Source of the DNA: CAYMLL01 sp964390645
GTDB taxonomy: Bacteria > Planctomycetota > UBA8108
Assembly (NCBI GenBank): GCA_964390645.1
Contig: CAYMLL010000144.1
Span: 1-18,618 of the forward strand
Reading direction: 5' to 3'
DNA length: 18,618 nt
Part shown: one piece after another, positions 1-7,090 of the stretch
Numbering within the stretch: the stretch's first letter is position 1
How the letters are laid out: each line of letters begins with the position of its first letter
The notes under the pieces: generated by a model
The model's database searches: none
Told to the model about the DNA's origin: nothing
Seen by the model: only the letters and a program-made list of their open reading frames with translations
Program-made: the position numbers and the translations under genes

Positions 1-1
1 T

Positions 2-1909
2 GCCGCCGGCTCCTCCCTGCACGCCGAGCCGACCTCGGTCGCAATCGACCTGGCGTCCCCCGGACCGATCTTCACCAACGTCCCGGTAACTCTGGAGCTC
101 GTCGCGCGGAACGAGTCCGGCTCGGTCGACGACAGCTACGACGGCTTCGTCCTTCTCGACGGCGCATGGCGACGAAGCTCGGATGGAGATCTCGCGCCGC
201 TGACGACCGCCGGCCCGCTGGTGAACGGCAGGCTCACTCTCCCGAACGTCCTCGTGCTCGATGACAACGGCAGCCCTTCCGGGACGATCACCGCCCGCAT
301 CCAGGGCGTCGAACTCGAAGGCAACATCACACGCACCGTCTTCCCGGGATTCCTGACGCTGCTGCCGGCGCTTGTCGCCATCTCACTGGCCCTCCTGTCG
401 CGGCAGGTGATCCTCTCGCTCTTCTGCGGCATCTGGGTCGGCGCGATCCTCCTGCACGACCTCGATCCGCTGCGGGCCTTCCTCCGCACGACCGACACCT
501 ACCTCGTCGGATCTCTCGCAGACGACGATCACGCGCACATCGTCCTCTTCAGCCTTTCCCTCGCAGGGATGATCGGCGTCGTCATGGCGACGGGCGGCAT
601 GCGCGGCGTGGTCGAGCTCGTCTCTCGATACGCGCGCACCCGACGCAGCGGCCAGCTCTCGACCTGGCTCCTCGGCTGTCTGATCTTCTTCGACGACTAC
701 ACGAACTCGCTTCTCGTCGGCAACACGATGAGGCCCTTCACCGACCGCCTGCGGATCAGCCGCGAGAAGCTGTCCTTCGTCGTCGACGCCACTGCCGCTC
801 CGGTGGCGACGATCGGAGTCATCTCGACCTGGACCGCGTACCAGGTCGGCGTCATCGACGACGTGCTGGAGAAGGTTCCGGGCGACCACGACCCCGCCTA
901 CGTGTTCTTCTTGCGCTCGATCCCCTTCGCCGTCTACAGCTTCCTGATGTTGCTCCTCGTCCTCCTCGTCGGCTGGACGCTGCGCGACATCGGTCCGATG
1001 CGCGCGGCCGAGCGCCGCTGCCGGGACACCGGCGCGGTCCTGCGCGAGGGAGCGCGACCGCTCGCCGAGCCCGACGCTGAACGCTCGAATCCATCCGAGA
1101 GTCCGCCACCGCCTCGCTGGATCAACGCGGCCCTGCCGATCGCTTGCCTCGTGTTCTTCACGGTGCTCGGGCTCTGGTCCACAGGAGTCGAGGCGCTGGA
1201 CGACACGAGGGCCCCGAAGCTCCGGGACATCATCGGCAACGCCGACTCCTATCGCGCGCTCCTGTGGAGCTCTCTGGGCGCCTCCGTCGTCGCGATCCTC
1301 CTCGGGCTCGTCCAGCGCCAGCGTCTCTCGACGCTCCTCGACAGCTGGGTCGGTGGTGCGAGGTCGCTCGTCTTCGCCCTGATGGTGCTGGTACTCGCCT
1401 GGGCGATCTCGCGGATGTCGAGGGACGTCGGCGCGGGGCACTACGTCGCCTCGCTCGCAAGAGATGTTCTTTCCGGGGAACTCGTCCCGGTGATCGCGTT
1501 CGTGACCGCCGGAGTGATCGCCTTCGCCACAGGAACCTCGTACGGCACGATGGCCATACTCGTTCCGATCCTGCTGCCCCTGGCGTTCTCGCTCTCCGAC
1601 GGTGACGAGGCCGTCGCCCTGGCGACGGCCGCAGCGGTCCTCGGAGGCTCCGTCTTCGGCGATCATTGCTCGCCGATTTCGGACACCACCGTGCTCAGCT
1701 CGATGGCCAGCGGCGCGGATCACATCGACCATGTGCGCACTCAGCTGCCCTACGCGCTCCTCGTCGCCGCTGTCAGCGTCCCGTGCTACGTGCTGCTCGG
1801 TTTCGGTCGACCCTGGTGGCTCGTGCTGCCCGTCGGAGCCGGGGCTCTCGTCGCCCTTTTTCTCCTCCTCTCCCGACGACCCCAGGAGACACCGAATGGC
1901 GAGAGGTAG
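2..1909 (+). CDS. NhaC-family Na+/H+ antiporter-like membrane protein with N-terminal extracytoplasmic domain (5' end beyond window)
   Basis: The reading frame is open from base 2, so the GTG at 221 is only an internal codon and the gene starts upstream of the window. The first visible residues (AAGSSLHAEP) resemble the end of a signal peptide. About 100 residues of polar, beta-rich sequence follow, probably a small Ig-like extracytoplasmic domain. From about base 345 the protein is strongly hydrophobic with many membrane spans. The core reads FFDDYTNSLLVGNTMRPFTD and then DATAAPVATIGVISTW, typical of the NhaC/YuiF antiporter superfamily; a late segment (GTSYGTMAILVPILLPLAF, then GGSVFGDHCSPISDTT) is also family-like. 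A hydrophilic loop with a proline run lies at about 980-1120. The family exchanges Na+ for H+ or moves organic anions or amino acids; the substrate here is unknown. The gene overlaps the next one by 14 bases, so it is probably co-transcribed with the racemase-family enzyme and may carry that enzyme's substrate. Confidence 0.88.
   Translation, partial: AAGSSLHAEPTSVAIDLASPGPIFTNVPVTLELVARNESGSVDDSYDGFVLLDGAWRRSSDGDLAPLTTAGPLVNGRLTLPNVLVLDDNGSPSGTITARIQGVELEGNITRTVFPGFLTLLPALVAISLALLSRQVILSLFCGIWVGAILLHDLDPLRAFLRTTDTYLVGSLADDDHAHIVLFSLSLAGMIGVVMATGGMRGVVELVSRYARTRRSGQLSTWLLGCLIFFDDYTNSLLVGNTMRPFTDRLRISREKLSFVVDATAAPVATIGVISTWTAYQVGVIDDVLEKVPGDHDPAYVFFLRSIPFAVYSFLMLLLVLLVGWTLRDIGPMRAAERRCRDTGAVLREGARPLAEPDAERSNPSESPPPPRWINAALPIACLVFFTVLGLWSTGVEALDDTRAPKLRDIIGNADSYRALLWSSLGASVVAILLGLVQRQRLSTLLDSWVGGARSLVFALMVLVLAWAISRMSRDVGAGHYVASLARDVLSGELVPVIAFVTAGVIAFATGTSYGTMAILVPILLPLAFSLSDGDEAVALATAAAVLGGSVFGDHCSPISDTTVLSSMASGADHIDHVRTQLPYALLVAAVSVPCYVLLGFGRPWWLVLPVGAGALVALFLLLSRRPQETPNGER
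1884..1889 (+). promoter_or_regulatory. Ribosome binding site inside the antiporter gene for the racemase-family gene
   Basis: AGGAGA lies six bases before the ATG at 1896. It fixes that start, although the frame is open upstream to 1602, and it lies within the last codons of the antiporter gene, consistent with translational coupling. Confidence 0.7.
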
Positions 1910-2954
1910 GGAAATCCACGCGGTCGACACCCACGTCTGCGGCGAGCCAGGCCGGGTCATCATCGGAGGCGTCGACGACGTTCCCGGCAGCTCGATGCTC
2001 GAGAAGATGCGCCACATCCAAGGCGAGGAGGACTGGCTGCGCCGCGCCATGCTCCGCGAGCCCCGCGGCTATCCCGCGGCGAACTGCAACATCATCCTGC
2101 CGCCGACCGACCCCGAAGCCGACGCCGGATACGTGATCATGGAGCAGGTCGAGTACCCGCTGATGTCGGGGACCAACACGATCGCCGTCGCGACAGTGCT
2201 CATCGAGACGGGGCGGGTGCGCGTCCAGGAGCCCGTCACCGAGCTCACCCTCGAGTCGCCGGCCGGTCTCATCGACGTACGCGCAGAAGTCGCGAACGGC
2301 AAGGTCCACGACGTTACCTTCCGGAACCAGCCAGCGTTCGCGACCCACCTGGATGCCGGGATCGATGTCCCCGAGCTCGGCAAGGTGAGGGTTGACGTGG
2401 CCTGGGGCGGCATGTTCTACGTCATCGCCGATGCCGCGGCTCTGGGAATCGAGATCGCTCCGCAGAACGGCGGCGAGATCGCCCGCGTCGGGGAGATGAT
2501 CAAGGTAGCCGCTCGCGAACAGCTCACCTGCGATCACCCGGAGAACCCCGCCGCGCCGGGTATCACGATCGCACAGCTCTCGGGCGAGCCCACTCCGGGA
2601 CGCTCGGATCGCAGGAACGCGGTGATCGTCTCGACAGGCACGCTCGACTGGGACCGTCCGACCACGTGGACCGGCGCTCTCGATCGCTCGCCCTGCGGTA
2701 CGGGCACCTGCGCGAAGATGGCCGCTCTCCACGCTCGGGGCGAGCTGCCCCTCGGGAAGGACTTCCGTCACGAAGGTGTCCTCGGAACCGTCTTCACCGG
2801 CCGCCTTGTCGAGAGGACCCGAGTCGGCTCCCTCGACGCCGTCGTTCCGACGATCGCGGGACGAGCCTGGATCACCGGCCACGCGCGCTACATCGTCGAC
2901 CCGCTCGACCCCTTCCCGGAGGGCTTCACCGTGGGCGACATCTGGGGAGGGTAA
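1896..2954 (+). CDS. Proline racemase superfamily enzyme (hydroxyproline epimerase / trans-3-hydroxyproline dehydratase type), Ser/Cys active site
   Basis: A 352-residue protein, normal length for the family. The start at 1896 is set by a Shine-Dalgarno and by the N-terminus IHAVDTHVCGEPGRVIIGG, which matches the conserved family start (VDTHTxGEP). The second catalytic motif is complete: DRSPCGTGTCAKMA, with Cys267 the expected general acid/base. At the first catalytic position, where racemases and epimerases have Cys (MCGH-like), this protein reads LMSGTNTIA, giving Ser91. Known pairs in the superfamily are Cys/Cys for proline racemase and 4-hydroxyproline 2-epimerase and Cys/Thr for trans-3-hydroxyproline dehydratase; Ser/Cys members have been described with mixed activity. 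The likely role is cytoplasmic epimerisation or dehydration of a hydroxyproline-type imino acid. The exact reaction cannot be read from sequence. The 14-base overlap with the antiporter gene suggests a transport-plus-catabolism unit. Confidence 0.9.
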   Translation: MARGREIHAVDTHVCGEPGRVIIGGVDDVPGSSMLEKMRHIQGEEDWLRRAMLREPRGYPAANCNIILPPTDPEADAGYVIMEQVEYPLMSGTNTIAVATVLIETGRVRVQEPVTELTLESPAGLIDVRAEVANGKVHDVTFRNQPAFATHLDAGIDVPELGKVRVDVAWGGMFYVIADAAALGIEIAPQNGGEIARVGEMIKVAAREQLTCDHPENPAAPGITIAQLSGEPTPGRSDRRNAVIVSTGTLDWDRPTTWTGALDRSPCGTGTCAKMAALHARGELPLGKDFRHEGVLGTVFTGRLVERTRVGSLDAVVPTIAGRAWITGHARYIVDPLDPFPEGFTVGDIWGG

Positions 2955-2997
2955 GCCGTCACTCGCAGCCCCTGCAGTCCGTGCACGGGGGACTGTC

Positions 2998-3037
2998 GGC
3001 GTCCGCAGCCCGGGCACAGCCGAGTGTCGCGGACGCC
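2998..3037 (+). terminator. Inverted repeat downstream of the racemase-family gene, possible terminator
   Basis: GGCGTCCGC (2998-3006) and GCGGACGCC (3029-3037) form a perfect nine-base stem with a 22-base loop, starting 43 bases after the stop codon at 2954. No T tract follows, so intrinsic termination is uncertain. It may instead be a 3'-end processing structure. Confidence 0.35.
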
Positions 3038-3175
3038 CCTCCGTGACTCCCGAACAGAAAGACGGCAGGAGAACGAGACGCCGGCATCGGTGAGGTCCAG
3101 GCTCCGCCGTCGTCCCGGTCTGACCCGTCGCGTTCCTCTTCCTCCCCGCCCTTCGACCAGGAAATGGTGAGCCGA

Positions 3176-3200
3176 TGGGAGCAAACCGTCGCTGCTCCCA
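3176..3200. terminator. Perfect hairpin downstream of the minus-strand 129-residue gene
   Basis: TGGGAGCA (3176-3183) and TGCTCCCA (3193-3200) form an eight-base perfect stem with a nine-base loop, 25 bases beyond the stop of the minus-strand gene ending at 3226. There is no clear T run on either side. It sits in the convergent gap between the racemase-family gene and that gene and could serve either strand. Confidence 0.35.
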
Positions 3201-3225
3201 CCGACTCGATCTCTTCACCTGCTTC

Positions 3226-3615
3226 TCAGGGGGCCCCAGGGACTTTCTTCACCGGGAAACAGGACTCGTAAAACTCGTGGATGTTCGGAGGACGGGCGGC
3301 GTCGAGCGCGACGCCGAGGACCTGGCCGAGGTCGTTTCCGAAACAGGCCGGGCGATCGTACACAGGGGCGCGGACGCTGGCGTTCGTCATCAGTGATCCA
3401 CGCGCGTCGATGCCCCCGACAACGTGGCCGCCGAGATCGGCCACCCGGGTGTCCGGGTCGGTTCCGCGGAAGCAGGTGACGACGGACATCCCGCACTCCA
3501 GCGGGTGGAGGTCTTCCGCAGAGCTGCTGCAGAGATGCGCCGTGAAGCGCTCCGCAAGGGTGAGGCGTGGCGCGGTGACGGCGACGAACACACAGGTGGC
3601 CTGAAGGGATCCCAT
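3226..3615 (-). CDS. Hypothetical protein, 129 residues, six cysteines
   Basis: I do not recognise this family. The ATG at 3615 is preferred because GAGGAG precedes it by about eight bases; the same frame is open further upstream to 3792, but the extra residues are Arg-rich and look non-coding. The protein begins MGSLQATCVFVAVTAPRLTL and has cysteines at residues 8, 29, 41, 48, 91 and 119, and Gly/Asp/Val-rich stretches such as VADLGGHVVGGIDARGS and FGNDLGQVLGVALDAARPP. It has no convincing signal peptide or membrane span. The C-terminus ends FPVKKVPGAP. The gene follows the PEP-CTERM gene on the same strand after 223 bases; the gap holds the only AT-rich spot nearby (a TTATAT-like box read on the minus strand around 3699-3704), so it probably has its own promoter. 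Codon-position composition and the good ribosome site support a real gene, with moderate confidence. Confidence 0.6.
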   Translation of the reverse strand: MGSLQATCVFVAVTAPRLTLAERFTAHLCSSSAEDLHPLECGMSVVTCFRGTDPDTRVADLGGHVVGGIDARGSLMTNASVRAPVYDRPACFGNDLGQVLGVALDAARPPNIHEFYESCFPVKKVPGAP

Positions 3616-3838
3616 CGAGAAAACTCCTCGTCGAAGGAACCGGACGGAGTGGCCGATTCGCTCGGTCACCGAGATCCCAGTCTGGCGAGGAGCCAGGATA
3701 TAACAGAAATCCGGACCGAAACCCCGCGAACGATGCCGCACCGAGTGTCCCGACGCGGCGCGGGTGCGGTCGGGGCGGCCACGCGTGTGCATTCACCCGC
3801 CTTCCCGGGCAGGCTCCGCAGGGCTTCGCGGGTGGCCC

Positions 3839-4411
3839 TCAGCCGCGGCGAGATCTTCGACGCGTCCTCAGCGCCACGGCGGCGGCACCCACCGCGAAGA
3901 GAACGACGGTCGCCGGCTCCGGGACCGGGGCCGGATCACCCAGGCCACTGCCGCCACCGCCCGGGAACTCGGGCCCCCACGGTGGTGTCGCGCCAACGTA
4001 TCCGTCGGCATCCGGGTCGGAGGGCGGAAACGAGCCGTACGGAGACGAGCCGTACGGCTCCCCGGAGCCCGGAGGGCTCCACGGAGTCCACGGGCCGTCA
4101 GTCTGCGGCTCATCGGAGTGATCCGGATCCAGCGGCTGCCACGAGTCGCCCGCCCCGTCCCCGTCCCCGTCCCCGGGGTCGTCCTCACCCCCGGAGTCAC
4201 CACCGTCTCGCGGTGACTCGTGCCGCGGCGGCGGATCACCGGGAGCCAACTTCGGCGCCCGACGTCGGCGGTGATGGTCGTCGTGGCCGAAGAGCTCCTT
4301 CAGCCAGTCGACGATGTCGTTCGCCCTGGCAGGAGCCGGGCTCGCGAGCAAGATCGCCGAGACCGTCAGCAGGCCGAGGAAGATCCGGGATGCGTGCAGC
4401 GAGGAGTGCAT
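3839..4411 (-). CDS. PEP-CTERM sorting-domain protein with Asp/Gly/Pro-rich body
   Basis: A 190-residue protein with a signal peptide (residues 1-30, hydrophobic IFLGLLTVSAILLA, cleavage likely after ARA) and a textbook PEP-CTERM sorting signal at residues 163-190: VPEP, a hydrophobic helix (ATVVLFAVGAAAVAL), then an Arg-rich tail. Such proteins are exported by Sec and processed by an exosortase, usually for cell surface or extracellular matrix. Between the two signals lies a low-complexity stretch: a His/Arg cluster (HDDHHRRRR), an acidic DG-rich segment that could bind calcium (DPGDGDGDGAGD), and Pro/Gly/Ser/Tyr repeats (PYGSSPYGSFPPS). No enzymatic domain is visible. No clear Shine-Dalgarno precedes the ATG. 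No exosortase gene lies in the window, so the processing machinery must be elsewhere. Confidence 0.85.
   Translation of the reverse strand: MHSSLHASRIFLGLLTVSAILLASPAPARANDIVDWLKELFGHDDHHRRRRAPKLAPGDPPPRHESPRDGGDSGGEDDPGDGDGDGAGDSWQPLDPDHSDEPQTDGPWTPWSPPGSGEPYGSSPYGSFPPSDPDADGYVGATPPWGPEFPGGGGSGLGDPAPVPEPATVVLFAVGAAAVALRTRRRSRRG
4030..4059. repeat. 15-base tandem duplication inside the PEP-CTERM gene
   Basis: ACGAGCCGTACGGAG is followed at once by ACGAGCCGTACGGCT, two copies of period 15 that differ only at the last two bases. They encode the doubled PYGS units of the PEP-CTERM protein, pointing to recent growth of the low-complexity region. Confidence 0.8.
4153..4176. repeat. Hexanucleotide CCCCGT repeat in the PEP-CTERM gene
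   Basis: Three exact CCCCGT units (4153-4170) and a fourth imperfect one encode the Asp-Gly run on the minus strand. The six-base period keeps frame, so copy number could vary without breaking the gene. Confidence 0.75.
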
Positions 4412-4684
4412 GGGCTCGGTGGGAGCAGCTGTCCGGAGAGAAGTGTCGATTTGGGAACCAAGAAGACCGCGTAACGCTCCCCTCCGTGCGGCATCCGCCG
4501 TGCCGACGGCTCCGGAACCGCCCAGAACGCCTGCTTCAGCCGTATCCGCGCCCGATCACCTGCCAATCGGCTCCCAAACTTGTCTCGAACAGACACACCC
4601 GGACACGAGCCGGTCTGCCCGGCCCACCCCAAACGGGTACGGCTGGTGACATGCGGCCGGGTGCCGCTCGGACCGGGATCGGGA

Positions 4685-5791
4685 TCAGCTCCCCTCGGCG
4701 AGCGCCCGCAGGTACTCCCCGTCGACCTGCGGCAGCAGGCTCTCGAAGCTCGAGTACGTCCCCGGCCTTGCCGCGCGCGACGAGACGCCACGCTGCGTGA
4801 GCTCACAAACACGCCAGTCCTGGCGGTTGGTGCGGTCCCAGAACTCGACAGCGTCCTTCGGATCGAAACTCTCGCGCGAGATGGAGCCCGGGTGGAAGAG
4901 CCACTCGCAAACCACGCGCGAGCAGGCCGGAGCCCGACGAGCCACCCGGAATGACAGCACGAAGTCGGGATGCAGGGCGACCATGCAGCTCGGAAAGAGA
5001 AGGTAGTAGTGAACCCGCCGCAGATCATCTCCGGAGAGGCCGGGCAGAGGATCCGCGCAACGATCACCGCTCATCGTCATGCTCCCGTCGGCCCGCGCCA
5101 TGCGCATCGGTCCACCGAGGAAGATGCCGTCGTCGAGATCGTTCGCGGTGTCGCGAAACGGGCTCAGCTCGTTCAAGAGCGGGTGAACCGTCGGACAGTG
5201 GTAGCACTCCGAGAAGTTGTGCGCGATCAGCTTCCAGTTCGCCGCCACCTCGTAGACCTCGCGGTGCACGACGCGCAGGTCCCCGATCCCCCACGGACGG
5301 AAGCGCTCGAGTACCGGCGCGAAGACATCGTCGAACGGCTCCGGGTTCTCGGCCAGGCACAGGAACACCCCACCCTCCCAGACGCGCGTCGGGACCTCGA
5401 TCAACGAATGCTCCCCCGCGATGAAACCCGGTGTCTCGCGCATGTTCGGCGCGCCGACGAGTCGACCATCGAGCGCGTAACTCCACGAGTGGTAGGGACA
5501 CGTGATGTGACGCGCAATCTCACCGCACGCGTCAGCGACCAGGCAGGTCCCACGGTGACGGCAGTGATTGTGAAAGGCACGCACGGTTCCCTCACGATCG
5601 CGAAGGACGATCACGCTCTCGCCTCCATCCTCGAACACGAAATAGCGCCCTGATGCATCGATGAGATCCGCGCGGCCTGCGAGAAGCCAGTGCCTCCCGA
5701 AGATGCGCTCGGTCTCGAGATCGAAGACAGCCTGCGAGGTGAAGTAGCGAGGGTCTAGCGAGCGTTTCGGGCCTTCGGGAACGTCCGTCAT
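4685..5791 (-). CDS. Rieske [2Fe-2S] non-haem iron oxygenase, alpha subunit, quaternary-ammonium type suspected
   Basis: A 368-residue protein of normal length. The Rieske cluster ligands are C77 and H79 (NHCRHRG) and C98 and H101 (CPYHSW), 18 residues apart. The mononuclear iron site is in HNFSECYHCPTVHP, giving H198 and H203, with D319 in EFWDRTNRQDW as the likely third ligand. Glu195 stands where most ring hydroxylases have the bridging Asp; a Glu here and the ECYHC context are seen in the carnitine, glycine betaine and proline betaine oxygenases, so N-demethylation or cleavage of a quaternary amine is a fair guess. The start at 5791 lies eight bases after the stop of the PLP-enzyme gene, which implies one transcript and probable translational coupling; AGGAG is 14 bases upstream, further than ideal. 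No ferredoxin reductase gene is present in the window, so electrons must come from a partner encoded elsewhere. Confidence 0.9.
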   Translation of the reverse strand: MTDVPEGPKRSLDPRYFTSQAVFDLETERIFGRHWLLAGRADLIDASGRYFVFEDGGESVIVLRDREGTVRAFHNHCRHRGTCLVADACGEIARHITCPYHSWSYALDGRLVGAPNMRETPGFIAGEHSLIEVPTRVWEGGVFLCLAENPEPFDDVFAPVLERFRPWGIGDLRVVHREVYEVAANWKLIAHNFSECYHCPTVHPLLNELSPFRDTANDLDDGIFLGGPMRMARADGSMTMSGDRCADPLPGLSGDDLRRVHYYLLFPSCMVALHPDFVLSFRVARRAPACSRVVCEWLFHPGSISRESFDPKDAVEFWDRTNRQDWRVCELTQRGVSSRAARPGTYSSFESLLPQVDGEYLRALAEGS

Positions 5792-5799
5792 GTCGGTTC

Positions 5800-6834
5800 T
5801 CAGCGCTCCTCTCCGCGGTTTTCCGACGAAGCGTCTGCGCTCCGACCAGTGGTCAGCACCTCCCGCAGCTCCTCGGAGCCGACGTTTGCCCCACAGATGA
5901 CGACGACGACAACCCCTCCGGCGAAGCGCTGCTGCTCGCGCAGGCAGCCGGCCACCGCCACACCCGCCGCCCCCTCGATCAGCATGTGTTCCCGGTCGAT
6001 GAAGATCCGCATCGCGGCGGCGATCTCGGCTTCCGACACGAGACGCCAGTCGTCCACGATTTCGCGACACATGTCGAAGGTGATCGCGCCTTCCTCGACG
6101 CCTCCTGCCGTGCTGTGCGAGAGGGTCCGCGATGACTCGATGTCGAGGATTCGTCCAGCCGCGACCGATTCGTGGAGCACGCACGACCGCTCGGGCGAAC
6201 ACCCGATGACCCTGGCTCCCGGAAAGGCGTCCTTGACCGCGACGCCGACCCCCGAAATCAATCCGCCTCCTCCAACCGCCACGTAGACCGCGGCGAGCGA
6301 GTCCAGATCCTCCGCAAGCTCGACACCGATGCTGCCCTGTCCCGCGACGACATCCGGATCGTTGTACGGCGATATGTACGCCCGGCCAGAGCTCTCGGCT
6401 GCGGACCTCGCGGCGTTCTCGGTCTCGAGACAGTCGTCGCCGTGGATCGAGATCCGGGCACCATGGTCGCGAATCGCGTCGCGCGTCATGGCGGAGGTCG
6501 CCTCCGGCAGGAACACCTCGCCGTCGATGCCCAGACATCCGGCGCCGTACGCGACGCCGAGCCCGTGGTTTCCGGACGACGCGGCGACGACGCCGCGAGC
6601 TCGCTCCTCGGCAGACAGCGACAGGATCTTCGAGACCGCGCCGCGGGCCTTGAAGGACCCAGTGATCTGATGATTCTCGAGCTTCAGCAGCACACGAGCG
6701 CCGTTTTGCCGGGAAAGGAACGGCGACTCGACCAGCGGTGTCCTGCGCACCCACGGCCCGATACGCTCCGCAGCACGTCGGCAGTCCTTCGCCTCGATGG
6801 TCCCGGTCACGTGTTCAGGCTTCTCGTCCGGCAT
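5800..6834 (-). CDS. PLP-dependent threonine/serine ammonia-lyase family enzyme (fold type II)
   Basis: A 344-residue cytoplasmic enzyme. The PLP lysine is Lys62 in TGSFKARGA, the substrate-binding Asn loop is SSGNHG (86-91), the phosphate-binding loop is GGGG (188-191, then LISG), and the C-terminal cofactor contact is CGANV. The family includes catabolic threonine dehydratase, serine racemase/dehydratase and the hydroxyectoine-pathway enzyme EutB. There is no C-terminal ACT regulatory domain, so it is not the feedback-controlled biosynthetic form. The ATG at 6834 is chosen because GGAGA lies nine bases upstream; the frame extends to a TTG at 6870, and ATG at 6843 directly abuts the GGAGA, so both are less likely. 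It is the first gene of a tight pair with the Rieske oxygenase, suggesting that the lyase deaminates a product or substrate of that pathway. Which amino acid is used cannot be told. Confidence 0.9.
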   Translation of the reverse strand: MPDEKPEHVTGTIEAKDCRRAAERIGPWVRRTPLVESPFLSRQNGARVLLKLENHQITGSFKARGAVSKILSLSAEERARGVVAASSGNHGLGVAYGAGCLGIDGEVFLPEATSAMTRDAIRDHGARISIHGDDCLETENAARSAAESSGRAYISPYNDPDVVAGQGSIGVELAEDLDSLAAVYVAVGGGGLISGVGVAVKDAFPGARVIGCSPERSCVLHESVAAGRILDIESSRTLSHSTAGGVEEGAITFDMCREIVDDWRLVSEAEIAAAMRIFIDREHMLIEGAAGVAVAGCLREQQRFAGGVVVVVICGANVGSEELREVLTTGRSADASSENRGEER

Positions 6835-6843
6835 CTGGCCCAT

Positions 6844-6848
6844 TCTCC
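6844..6848 (-). promoter_or_regulatory. Shine-Dalgarno deciding the ammonia-lyase start
   Basis: GGAGA on the minus strand, nine bases before the ATG at 6834 and touching the competing ATG at 6843, favours 6834. The 256-base gap from 6835 to 7090 separates divergent genes and should hold both promoters; a TTGACG at 7047-7052 on the plus strand lacks a well-placed -10 partner. Confidence 0.55.
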
Positions 6849-7077
6849 GCGTCACCGGCCCGCGTGGCAACGGGTTGCCGCTCCCATCGGAGGTTGACTT
6901 GCAATCGTCGAGCGCTGATCGTGGAAGACGCCCGCCGGACGAAAGCGGTGAACACCACCGCGAGTCTTGTCCTGTCGGGGTCGAAGAGAGAATCGGGGGT
7001 CAGAGACGGGTGGCAACGGGCGCCCACGGCTCGTGGAGAGGCGTGGTTGACGAGGTCAGAACATATTTCCCTCCTGC

Positions 7078-7082
7078 GGAGA
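7078..7082 (+). promoter_or_regulatory. Shine-Dalgarno for the SGNH-propeller gene
   Basis: GGAGA eight bases before ATG 7091 sets this start, which also places a signal peptide exactly at the N-terminus. Confidence 0.65.
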
Positions 7083-7090
7083 CAAACAGC

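Noticed and set aside
383..2050. Long minus-strand ORF of 555 residues opposite the antiporter
   Set aside because: Asp/Glu/Arg/His-rich composition typical of an antisense frame in GC-rich DNA; the plus strand has clear family motifs.
2959..3201. Possible 80-residue minus-strand protein ending PPCTDCRGCE
   Set aside because: Cysteine-rich end is tempting, but it starts with GTG inside a hairpin, has no good ribosome site, and competes with other equally open frames.
1773..3218. Minus-strand ORF of 481 residues opposite the racemase-family gene
   Set aside because: Shadow of a gene with intact catalytic motifs on the plus strand.
3424..4800. Plus-strand ORF of 458 residues spanning the PEP-CTERM gene
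   Set aside because: Arg/Pro/Ser-rich with no domain; the minus strand has a signal peptide and PEP-CTERM signal.
5792..6754. N-terminal extension of the Rieske frame to 689 residues
   Set aside because: The extra 321 residues are Arg/Gly-rich and run through the PLP-lyase gene in another frame.
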